Source: Thioglobus_B sp964566765 (GTDB lineage Bacteria; Pseudomonadota; Gammaproteobacteria; PS1; Pseudothioglobaceae). Taken from it: a DNA stretch of 7,911 nucleotides. Shown here piece after piece: positions 1-5,994 of the stretch. The stretch spans positions 1-7,911 of the forward strand of contig CAZMJI010000049.1 of the NCBI GenBank assembly GCA_964566765.1, read 5' to 3'. Every line of letters begins with the position of its first letter. Positions within the stretch are counted from its first letter, which is position 1. A program made the position numbers and the translations under genes. Under the pieces are notes generated by a model that saw nothing but the letters and a program-made list of their open reading frames with translations, was not told the DNA's origin and made no database searches.

Positions 1-44
1 CTGCCACTGAGTGGTTTGCCACCATGGATTACCAGCTTATACAT
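1..44 (-). CDS. murA: MurA N-terminus (UDP-GlcNAc 1-carboxyvinyltransferase), partial
   Basis: Only the first 14 codons lie in the window; the gene continues past base 1. They read MYKLVIHGGKPLSG, which matches the start of proteobacterial MurA (M-x-K-hydrophobic-x-G-G-x-x-L-x-G, the strand before the ISGAKNA motif, which would lie outside). MurA transfers enolpyruvate from PEP to UDP-GlcNAc, the first committed cytoplasmic step of peptidoglycan synthesis. The ATG shares one base with the mlaC stop (TAATG on the minus strand), so translation is probably coupled. No Shine-Dalgarno sequence is visible before it. The known gammaproteobacterial order mla genes-(ibaG)-murA supports the call independently. 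The catalytic cysteine cannot be checked. The call rests on a short peptide plus context. Confidence 0.7.
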   Translation of the reverse strand, partial: MYKLVIHGGKPLSG

Positions 45-703
45 TATTTTTGCCCGATCTTATCTAGCTTTTTCTGCGAGCGCTGAATCAACGCGTCCAA
101 ACCTTTGCGTTTGATGTAAGAGTTAAATTGCGCCTCATAGTTTTTCACAATACTCACCCCAGAGAACACCAAGTCGTACACATGCCAGCTGTTAAGACGA
201 ATCATTTTTAATGACACATGAAAAGGTTTTTCAGTCTCGTTAAGTGTTACGATCAACTTAACAATGGCGCGATTGTCCTTGCGCTTGACTTGAGGGTCAA
301 CGGTGATTTGCACCGACTGAATGTTTTCATAGGCCGACAAAATACCCACATAATCTTGAATCAAGGACTCGGTAATATAGCGCTGAAAAAATTGTTTTTG
401 CTGGGTGTTAAGCCCTTCCCAATGATTACTTAGGGTGATTTGTGTGGCCACACCAATAGCAAGGCTAGGTACCAACTTTAGACGAATCAGTGCCTCAACA
501 TTCTCAGGACTGGCTTTACCTTGCTTTTTTAATTCCTTGAGTGAGCTTAGCGCATCCACCATGATATTTAAAGCGGCAGAATTCGGCGGGTCAATGATGT
601 CAATCACCTTGGCATCGGTGTTTTCCAAACCTGGGGCTTGTGTATTGGCCAAAGCGTAATTGCTCAAGACAATAGACCCTATAATGACTAGATACTTAAA
701 CAT
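44..703 (-). CDS. mlaC: MlaC/Ttg2D-family periplasmic phospholipid-binding protein
   Basis: 219 residues, close to the usual MlaC length (about 210). Residues 1-19 form a Sec signal peptide: a short basic start (MFKYL), a hydrophobic core and an ALA cleavage site before NTQ. The mature part is MlaC-like, with an alpha-helical N-terminal half (46-125) and the C-terminal signature W173-x-VYD-x(3)-SGVS-x(4)-YE-x-QF, then GLDALI (201-206). In the family, MlaC carries phospholipids between the outer-membrane MlaA complex and the inner-membrane MlaFEDB transporter. The reading frame is open upstream to 895, but that extension lies antisense to uvrC and would bury the signal peptide, so the ATG at 703 is preferred. 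It overlaps murA downstream by one base. No mlaF, mlaE or mlaD precedes it: uvrC is divergent 59 bases away. A promoter candidate lies at 720-748. Confidence 0.88.
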   Translation of the reverse strand: MFKYLVIIGSIVLSNYALANTQAPGLENTDAKVIDIIDPPNSAALNIMVDALSSLKELKKQGKASPENVEALIRLKLVPSLAIGVATQITLSNHWEGLNTQQKQFFQRYITESLIQDYVGILSAYENIQSVQITVDPQVKRKDNRAIVKLIVTLNETEKPFHVSLKMIRLNSWHVYDLVFSGVSIVKNYEAQFNSYIKRKGLDALIQRSQKKLDKIGQK

Positions 704-719
704 CGCATAATTTTGAGTA

Positions 720-748
720 AATATAGCCGATATTTTACCTTTTTTCAG
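720..748 (-). promoter_or_regulatory. Candidate sigma70-like promoter for mlaC-murA
   Basis: In the 59-base divergent gap between mlaC and uvrC, the minus strand shows CTGAAA (743-748, 4 of 6 to the -35 consensus), a 17-base spacer and TATATT (720-725, 5 of 6 to the -10 consensus). Initiation would fall near 713, leaving a leader of about 10 bases before the mlaC ATG, which is short and lacks a Shine-Dalgarno sequence. The region is AT-rich, so a match of this quality may arise by chance. No comparable promoter for uvrC was found on the plus strand in this gap. Confidence 0.3.
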
Positions 749-762
749 CGACTTGGTAGCGA

Positions 763-2547
763 ATGAATTTAACAGAGAAATTGCAAAATTTAAGTCATTA
801 TCCTGGGGTTTATCAGATGTTGGATAAACACGGCGAGGTGATTTATGTGGGCAAGGCCAAAAACCTGAAAAAGCGCGTTTCCAGTTATTTCTCAAAGACG
901 CATACGGATGGAAAAACCAAGGCCTTGGTGGCCAATATTCAAGACTTTACCATCATTATTACCGAGACTGAAACCCAGGCACTGCTATTAGAGAATGAGC
1001 TGATTAAGCAGCACAAGCCTCGCTACAACGTCTTGTTAAAAGACGCCAAGAGTTATCCCTATATTTTTATTAGCAATGACCAACATCCTCGAGCGGGTTT
1101 GTATCGAGGCACGAAAAACAAACAGTTTCAATATTTTGGTCCTTATCCCTCGGCACAAGTGGTGCGAAATTCGCTCTCTCTGCTGAAAAAAATCTTTAAA
1201 GTACGGCAATGCACCAATGGTGTCTATCGTTCGCGCTCGAGAGCATGTTTGGAGTATCAAATCGACCTGTGTTCAGCGCCCTGTGTGGGCAAGATTAGTG
1301 ATCAGGATTATGCCCAGGATGTGGAGATGATGCGCCTGTTTTTATCCGGCCAGGCGGTTGACGTGTTAGAACATGTCTCTGAGAAAATGCAAGCGGCTTC
1401 TGCGGCGCTGGATTTTGAATTGGCCGCCAAGTATCGCGACCAGTTGATTGAGCTTAGAAGCATCCAAGAGCAGCACAGCTCTAGCGCCATGGGCGATATG
1501 GATGTGGTGGCGATTGCCAAACAAGATCATGTGTTTGGTATTGAGGTGGTGTTTGTGCGTGGCGGTCGGCAAGTGGCACAAGAATTTATCTTGCCTAAAA
1601 ATGCCAAGCATCGCAGTGAGTCAGAAGTATTGAGCGCGTTTTTGCCTTTGTACTATTTGGGTAAGCAGCTGCCTCAGCGCATTGCGCTCAGTCATAAGAT
1701 TGAAGACAAAGCATTAATTGCTTCAGCCTTGGATGTGCAGATTACTGATACCATCAGAGCCGAGCAAAAGCATTTTATCAAGATGGCTACGCTCAATGCC
1801 AAAGAGAATTTGCACCAACATCTGATTTCCAGATTTACCAAATTTGGTCAATTGCAACGCCTGCAGCAACTGCTGAATCTAGACAGCTTGCCAAATTGGC
1901 TTGAGTGCTTTGACATTAGTCATAGTTCAGGTGAGGCAACCACGGCTTCTTGTGTGGTGTTTGAACAAGGCAAACCCAAGAAAAGTCGTTACCGTTTTTT
2001 TAACATTGATGGCATCACCCCAGGGGATGATTATGCGGCCATGAATCAAGCGGTTTACAGGCGCTATTCTCGTCTCTTGAAAGAAGATCAAGGACTGCCC
2101 GATCTGGTGTTTATTGATGGTGGTCTAGGGCAACTGAACCAAGCACAAATGGTGATGGATTCGATTGGTATTGATGAGATCCAATTGGTTGGTATTGCCA
2201 AGGGCGAAGGGCGCAAATCAGGATTGGAAACCCTGATTCTAAAAGAGGGTGAGGTGGTGCGTAAAATTAACTTGGCGATTAATGATTTGGCCTTGCTGCT
2301 GGTTAACCACATCCGCGATGAGTCACACCGGTTTGCGCTTAAAAATCATCGCAAAAAGCGCGACAAGAAACGTCGCCAATCAACCCTGGAAACCATCCCT
2401 GGGATTGGCAAGATGAAGCGCTTGGCACTACTGAATCATTTTGGTGGCCTGCAAGAGATTGCGAAAGCCTCGCGTGAAGAAATTGCCAAAGTTGAGGGTA
2501 TCTCACTGGCACTTGCAGATAAAATAAGAGAAAACTTAAAGCCTTAA
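763..2547 (+). CDS. uvrC: UvrC, excinuclease ABC subunit C
   Basis: 594 residues, full length for the family (about 600). UvrC is recruited to UvrB at damaged DNA and makes both incisions in nucleotide excision repair. Domains in order: GIY-YIG nuclease for the 3' cut (about 14-90; GVY at 15-17, YVG at 28-30, R38, E77 in LENEL); a four-cysteine region (C150, C162, C170, C174) corresponding to the iron-sulfur ligands described in this family; the UVR UvrB-binding motif (about 203-238); the RNase H-like nuclease for the 5' cut (about 380-530; D384 and H387 in FDISH, GDD at 421-423, D452 in FIDGG, H522 in DESHRF); and tandem helix-hairpin-helix motifs (541-594; PGIGK, VEGIS). All expected catalytic residues appear present. 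The ATG at 763 puts PGVY at the usual distance from the N-terminus. No clear Shine-Dalgarno sequence precedes it. A small membrane-protein gene follows after 4 bases. Confidence 0.97.
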   Translation: MNLTEKLQNLSHYPGVYQMLDKHGEVIYVGKAKNLKKRVSSYFSKTHTDGKTKALVANIQDFTIIITETETQALLLENELIKQHKPRYNVLLKDAKSYPYIFISNDQHPRAGLYRGTKNKQFQYFGPYPSAQVVRNSLSLLKKIFKVRQCTNGVYRSRSRACLEYQIDLCSAPCVGKISDQDYAQDVEMMRLFLSGQAVDVLEHVSEKMQAASAALDFELAAKYRDQLIELRSIQEQHSSSAMGDMDVVAIAKQDHVFGIEVVFVRGGRQVAQEFILPKNAKHRSESEVLSAFLPLYYLGKQLPQRIALSHKIEDKALIASALDVQITDTIRAEQKHFIKMATLNAKENLHQHLISRFTKFGQLQRLQQLLNLDSLPNWLECFDISHSSGEATTASCVVFEQGKPKKSRYRFFNIDGITPGDDYAAMNQAVYRRYSRLLKEDQGLPDLVFIDGGLGQLNQAQMVMDSIGIDEIQLVGIAKGEGRKSGLETLILKEGEVVRKINLAINDLALLLVNHIRDESHRFALKNHRKKRDKKRRQSTLETIPGIGKMKRLALLNHFGGLQEIAKASREEIAKVEGISLALADKIRENLKP

Positions 2548-2551
2548 CCCT

Positions 2552-2731
2552 ATGTTTTCTATTATTCGTATCTTACTCGCCGTTGTGGTGATTGCCTACA
2601 TCATCTGGTTTGTCAATAAGCGTCTACTGGGTAGAAACCTAGGTTTGGCGCGAGTGATTGCAGCCACCTTGGTGGTGACCAGTGTGATTTACCTACTACT
2701 GGGCTCGCTGTCTTATTTGATTGAAGGTTAA
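2552..2731 (+). CDS. Small two-helix membrane protein, unknown function
   Basis: A 59-residue reading frame starting 4 bases after the uvrC stop. It starts MFSIIRILLAVVVIAYIIW and ends GSLSYLIEG. Two hydrophobic segments (about 3-20 and 35-56) flank a basic turn (NKRLLGRNLGLAR, 22-34), which predicts a helical hairpin in the inner membrane with the basic loop on the cytoplasmic side. The short gap to uvrC, the clean membrane topology and the exact fit into the space before the convergent gene all support a real gene. It has no obvious Shine-Dalgarno sequence and is probably translated by read-on from uvrC. Its stop shares bases 2729-2730 with the stop of the convergent HAD gene. I do not recognise the family. 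In many proteobacteria uvrC is followed by pgsA, but this is far too short and has no CDP-alcohol phosphotransferase motif. Confidence 0.72.
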   Translation: MFSIIRILLAVVVIAYIIWFVNKRLLGRNLGLARVIAATLVVTSVIYLLLGSLSYLIEG

Positions 2732-3258
2732 AGCACCAAGGTTTCTAGGTGTTGGGTATTGTTAATCACACGCTGATTAACGTTCACCAAAATCGACAGG
2801 TTTGAGGCTTCCCAAACCGGCAAGTCGCGCATATGATCCCCCATATAATCAAAGCCTTTGTGACCGAAGCGTTCGATCAGTTTGTCTGCCTTATTGTGAG
2901 AGGATAAATTAAAGCTGGCATCGCTGGCCATCACATCATCAAAAATACCCAAATGTTGGGCCACTTGCAGGGCGTAGTATTGATGCGAGGCGGTGGCTAA
3001 AATGATTGGTGATCCCTGTTGTTTGCGCTGGTGAATATAATCAATGGTTTTGTCAATATAGGGCAGCTCAGTGACATCAATCTGGCAATGCTTAATCAGC
3101 TGATCTTTTAAGTAGCCTTTACCTTGGAAAAACCAAAATGGGTAGAGGAAAATCAATAGTGGATTGCGCTTAAGTGAGCGTATAGACGATTGGTATAGCA
3201 GATCGGTATCAATCAAGGTGTGATCCAAATCGACAATCAAAGGGATAGGGTTGGTCAT
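2728..3258 (-). CDS. HAD-superfamily hydrolase, like the HAD domain of UbiA-fusion proteins
   Basis: 176 residues with the four HAD motifs: I, VDLDHTL (nucleophile D10, acid/base D12); II, LATAS (T89); III, a lysine in NKADK (123 or 126); IV, MGDHMRD (D141, D145). The segments LPYID (65-69), LGIFDDVMASD (103-113), GFDY-x-GD (135-141) and DLPVW (145-149) match, from memory, the N-terminal HAD domain of proteins in which HAD is fused to a UbiA prenyltransferase. Here the frame stops before any UbiA domain. A short hydrophobic stretch (33-44) sits in the cap region; there is no signal peptide, so it is probably a cytoplasmic phosphatase of unknown substrate. The start overlaps the uup stop (ATGA), and a GGAG Shine-Dalgarno sequence (3268-3271) lies 9 bases before it inside uup. 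The family call is solid; the specific role is open. Confidence 0.88.
   Translation of the reverse strand: MTNPIPLIVDLDHTLIDTDLLYQSSIRSLKRNPLLIFLYPFWFFQGKGYLKDQLIKHCQIDVTELPYIDKTIDYIHQRKQQGSPIILATASHQYYALQVAQHLGIFDDVMASDASFNLSSHNKADKLIERFGHKGFDYMGDHMRDLPVWEASNLSILVNVNQRVINNTQHLETLVL
2761..2781. repeat. Inverted repeat near the convergent gene ends
   Basis: Perfect 8-base arms GTTAATCA and TGATTAAC around a 5-base loop, inside the last codons of the HAD gene and 30 bases past the stop of the small membrane-protein gene. The stem is AT-rich and no T-run follows on either strand, so it is not a classical intrinsic terminator. One such repeat is expected by chance in a window of this size. Confidence 0.4.
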
Positions 3259-5105
3259 TCGAGCTCACTCCATTTTTCATAATAGCGCTCAAGATCGGCC
3301 TCGAGTCTGGCGAGGCGGATCAGCGCATCTTGAGAATCGTCCTGTTTAAAGAATTCAGGATCGGAGAGTTGCAATTGCAACTCACCAATTTCAATCTCAG
3401 CCGCTTCAATTTTATCTGGCAAGGCTTTGAGTTCCTGCTGTTCTTTGTAGCTCAGTTTCTTCTTACCCGTTGGATTGGCTTTGGCCGGTTTGGCCTTAGG
3501 CTTGGCAGCTTGCTGCTTTTGAGTTTCTTGTTTTTGGATTAGATAGTCGTCATAACCACCGGCATACTGTGTAATTTGAGCATTACCATCCATCACAATG
3601 GTGGAGCTCACCACGTTGTTTAAGAAGGTTCTATCATGAGAGATAATAATAAGTGTGCCGGCATAGTCCACCAGCATCTCTTCTAATAACTCCAAGGTTT
3701 CCACATCCAGGTCGTTGGTCGGTTCATCCAGCACCAGCAGGTTGGCCGGTTTGGAAAGAATCTTGGCCAGCATTAGGCGATTCTTCTCACCGCCGGAGAA
3801 CATTCGAATCGGTGCCATGGCTTGTTTGCCGGTAAACAGAAACTGTCGGAGATAGCCAATAATATGTTTGGATTTGCCGCCAATGTCAATGCGCTCGCGT
3901 CCCTCGGAGACAAAATCCATGGCGCGCATATTGGGATCTAGCGTCTCTTGCATTTGGTCAAAATACGCTAACTGAATGGTCTTGGAGCGACGAATTGAGC
4001 CTTTGTCGGGTTGCAGCTTGTCCAGTAGTAATTTAATCAGGGTGGATTTACCCGAACCATTACCACCAACGATACCAATTTTTTCGCCTTTTAACACCAG
4101 TAGATTGAGATCCTTGACCAATTGCAGCTCGCCAATACTATAAGAGAGATTTTTCACCTCAAACACCAGTTTTGAGGTGCGCTTTTCATCCTCGTCAACC
4201 GAGTGGATCTTAACCTTGCCTTGTTTTTTGCGGCGGTTAACAAACTCTTGTCGCATTTGTTCTAGGGCGCGTACGCGACCTTCGTTGCGAGTGCGTCGGG
4301 CTTTAATGCCTTGGCGAATCCACACCTCTTCTTGTGCCAGTTTTTTATCAAAACGCTGGTTGGCCAAATCCTCGGCGTTTAACAAGCCTTCCTTGCGCTT
4401 GACGTAATCCTTGTAGCCACAGTCAAACACGGCCAGATTGCCCCGATCCAGATCAAACACCTTATTCACAATACCGGCCACAAAGGCACGATCATGGCTG
4501 ATCAGTACCAAGGTGCCGTGGTAGTCATTGAGCATTTTCTCCAAATCTAAAATGGCGGTAATGTCCATGTGGTTGGTGGGTTCGTCTAGCAGTAGCACAT
4601 CCGGTTGTTGAATCAATGCTCTGGCCAACATCACGCGACGACGCCAACCACCTGACAAGGTAGAGAGACTGACTTCAGGATTCAGATGAAAACGATTGAG
4701 CATGGCTTCAATCTGATGCAGATAAGACCAACCGTCTTGTTCATCGATCAGATGTTGCAATTGGCTAGACTCATTCACCTCGCCCTGGTTGATCAGCGTT
4801 CGATAGCGGGCCACGGTTTCGCCAATCTGACCCAGACCTTCGGCCACAATGCTAAAAAGATCCTTGTCGTTGTCCTGTGGTGGGGTTTGTTCTAGGTAGC
4901 TAATGCGCGTGCCATTTTGCACCTTCATCTTGCCATCATCGGGCAAGATGGTGCCGGCCAAAACGCGCATAAAAGAAGACTTGCCCTCGCCGTTACGACC
5001 AATCAGTGCAATCTTATCACCCTTGTGAATGGTGGCACTGACCTCGTGAAGGATAGGTTTATCCGAGAAGCTTAGCGAAATATTATCAAGCGTAATCAGT
5101 GGCAT
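3255..5105 (-). CDS. uup: Uup, ABC-F family ATPase
   Basis: 616 residues with two ABC ATPase domains and no membrane segment, as in ABC-F proteins. Domain 1: Walker A GRNGEGKSS (36-44), signature LSGGW (150-154), Walker B LLLDEPTNHMD (171-181), switch SHD (203-205). The linker carries the Uup hallmark KLAQEEVWIRQGIKARRTRN (255-274). Domain 2: Walker A GGNGSGKST (347-355), signature FSGGE (436-440), Walker B LDEPTNDLD (459-467), switch SHD (489-491). A Lys/Ala/Pro-rich linker (529-550) leads to a charged coiled-coil C-terminal domain (551-616), which in E. coli Uup binds DNA. Uup is linked to ribosome function and to precise transposon excision and branched DNA handling; its exact role is debated. 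The linker motif and the C-terminal domain favour Uup over YheS or EttA. It is divergent from ccmH (41-base gap) and coupled to the downstream HAD gene. Confidence 0.95.
   Translation of the reverse strand: MPLITLDNISLSFSDKPILHEVSATIHKGDKIALIGRNGEGKSSFMRVLAGTILPDDGKMKVQNGTRISYLEQTPPQDNDKDLFSIVAEGLGQIGETVARYRTLINQGEVNESSQLQHLIDEQDGWSYLHQIEAMLNRFHLNPEVSLSTLSGGWRRRVMLARALIQQPDVLLLDEPTNHMDITAILDLEKMLNDYHGTLVLISHDRAFVAGIVNKVFDLDRGNLAVFDCGYKDYVKRKEGLLNAEDLANQRFDKKLAQEEVWIRQGIKARRTRNEGRVRALEQMRQEFVNRRKKQGKVKIHSVDEDEKRTSKLVFEVKNLSYSIGELQLVKDLNLLVLKGEKIGIVGGNGSGKSTLIKLLLDKLQPDKGSIRRSKTIQLAYFDQMQETLDPNMRAMDFVSEGRERIDIGGKSKHIIGYLRQFLFTGKQAMAPIRMFSGGEKNRLMLAKILSKPANLLVLDEPTNDLDVETLELLEEMLVDYAGTLIIISHDRTFLNNVVSSTIVMDGNAQITQYAGGYDDYLIQKQETQKQQAAKPKAKPAKANPTGKKKLSYKEQQELKALPDKIEAAEIEIGELQLQLSDPEFFKQDDSQDALIRLARLEADLERYYEKWSELE
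3268..3271 (-). promoter_or_regulatory. Shine-Dalgarno site of the HAD gene, inside uup
   Basis: GGAG on the minus strand, 9 bases before the HAD ATG, inside the last codons of uup. It supports the start at 3258 and suggests that the gene can be initiated or re-initiated despite overlapping the uup stop. It is the clearest ribosome binding site in the window. Confidence 0.6.
4926..4950. repeat. Inverted repeat inside uup
   Basis: Perfect 9-base arms CATCTTGCC and GGCAAGATG around a 7-base loop, about 155-180 bases into the uup reading frame. There is no T-run on either side. It is structurally clear, but its position within conserved-length coding sequence gives no reason to assign a function. 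Confidence 0.4.
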
Positions 5106-5146
5106 GGGTTAAAATTCAAACTGGCGTTTTCTGTATTCAATGAAGT

Positions 5147-5587
5147 ATGCGACATTTTATTCGTTTTGTCTTGTTAATTGGTCTAATTCACTCGAGTTTT
5201 GCCGAGACTATTGAGGCCAAAACTTTCCAAAACCAAGCCCAAGAGCAACGTTATCGTGCACTGATTGACGAGATTCGCTGTCCTGTGTGTCAGGGTCAGA
5301 GTATTGGTGGTTCGAATGCGGGCCTGGCCAAAGATCTGCGCGAACAAGTCAAAGTGATGATTGGCAGCGATAAAACTGACGATCAGATTCGCACTTATAT
5401 GACCGACCGATATGGCGATTTTGTGGTGTTTAAACCGCCGGTCAGAAGCTCAACCTATCTATTATGGTTTGCCCCGTTTGTACTCTTGCTCTTAGGGGTG
5501 TGGCTACTGATTCGCTCCATTAAAAATAAGAAAGTGGTCAGTGAAACTTCAGTCGATACTGCCAAAGCCAAAGAGCTGTTGAAATGA
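5147..5587 (+). CDS. ccmH: CcmH, cytochrome c maturation thioredoxin-like subunit
   Basis: 146 residues. An N-terminal signal peptide (about 1-19, core FVLLIGLIHSSFA) is followed by a periplasmic three-helix domain with the family motif IRCPVCQGQSI (43-53; redox cysteines C45 and C48) and RYGDFVVFKPP (88-98). One membrane anchor follows (about 104-122, LLWFAPFVLLLLGVWLLI) and then a basic cytoplasmic tail. In system I cytochrome c biogenesis CcmH keeps the apocytochrome CXXCH cysteines reduced for heme ligation by CcmF. The length fits the short CcmH form without a fused CcmI TPR domain. No other ccm gene is adjacent: upstream is divergent uup, downstream is yjbQ. The stop overlaps the yjbQ start (ATGA). 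The name ccmH is preferred to nrfF because no nrf context is visible, but the sequence alone does not exclude NrfF. Confidence 0.93.
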   Translation: MRHFIRFVLLIGLIHSSFAETIEAKTFQNQAQEQRYRALIDEIRCPVCQGQSIGGSNAGLAKDLREQVKVMIGSDKTDDQIRTYMTDRYGDFVVFKPPVRSSTYLLWFAPFVLLLLGVWLLIRSIKNKKVVSETSVDTAKAKELLK

Positions 5588-5994
5588 GCAAGCGTTTTGA
5601 ACTCAGTGTCTCGACCCAGGGTCGAGGCGTGGTTGAGATTACGGATTTGGTTAATCAGGCGCTACCAGCACATGCGACCGATGCTGCACTGGCTCATGTA
5701 TTTGTTAAGCATACCTCTGCTTCGTTGATCGTTACTGGCAACGAAGATCCGAATTTATTAAGCGATATTGAGTCCTATCTACAACGTAGCATCCCTGATG
5801 GCGATCCCAGATATCAGCATAATAACGAAGGGGATTTTGATACCTCGGGCCACATTCGATCTATTCTAACCGGCGAGGGTAAAACCCTGCCTCTGGCCGA
5901 TGGTCAATTAGATCTAGGCCGCTATCAAGGCTTGTTTTTATACGAACATCGCGCTGGTCAAAACACGCGAACACTGATTATTACTTTGTCATGA
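5584..5994 (+). CDS. yjbQ: YjbQ (UPF0047) family protein
   Basis: 136 residues, the normal size of this single-domain family. Conserved features: HTSASLIVTGNEDP (43-56) with H43, N53 and D55; a middle segment with H79 and SGH (88-90); then DG-x-LDLG-x-Y-Q (106-115) and E121-H-R. Where many homologues have LG-x-W-Q, this one has tyrosine (Y114). The E. coli protein has been reported to have low thiamine phosphate synthase activity and is sometimes annotated as a secondary thiamine-phosphate synthase; the physiological role is unclear. There is no signal peptide, so it is cytoplasmic. It overlaps ccmH upstream and the TPR gene downstream, each by 4 bases (ATGA), which predicts translational coupling. 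A 17-base palindrome lies just inside the gene (5610-5626). Confidence 0.92.
   Translation: MSKRFELSVSTQGRGVVEITDLVNQALPAHATDAALAHVFVKHTSASLIVTGNEDPNLLSDIESYLQRSIPDGDPRYQHNNEGDFDTSGHIRSILTGEGKTLPLADGQLDLGRYQGLFLYEHRAGQNTRTLIITLS
5610..5626. repeat. Palindrome near the yjbQ start
   Basis: CTCGACCC and GGGTCGAG separated by a single A, 26 bases after the first base of the yjbQ ATG. As RNA it would fold as a 7-base-pair GC-rich stem with a three-base loop; as DNA it is a near-perfect 17-base dyad. It lies within codons 9-15 of yjbQ and may affect coupled translation, or it may be a chance occurrence. Confidence 0.4.

Noticed and set aside
218..659. Plus-strand reading frames of 71 and 74 codons
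   Set aside because: They are antisense to mlaC, with no recognisable domain or start signal; shadow frames.
704..895. N-terminal extension of mlaC in the same open frame on the minus strand
   Set aside because: It lies antisense to the start of uvrC, has no family resemblance, and would place the clear signal peptide at residue 65 onward.
3315..3323. Possible frameshift or truncation of Uup at its C-terminus
   Set aside because: The coiled-coil domain runs in frame to a normal end (YYEKWSELE), similar to the E. coli Uup end; the length is near that of the family.
4177..4407. Plus-strand frame of 76 codons opposite the Uup linker
   Set aside because: Ser/Arg-rich antisense translation of the conserved basic linker of uup; no independent support.
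5109..5137. Promoter-like TTAAAA-17-TGTATT for ccmH in the divergent gap with uup
   Set aside because: Only 4 of 6 matches in each box, and initiation would leave about 3 bases of leader; too weak to annotate. The minus-strand TTGAAT-17-TGAATT for uup is weaker still.
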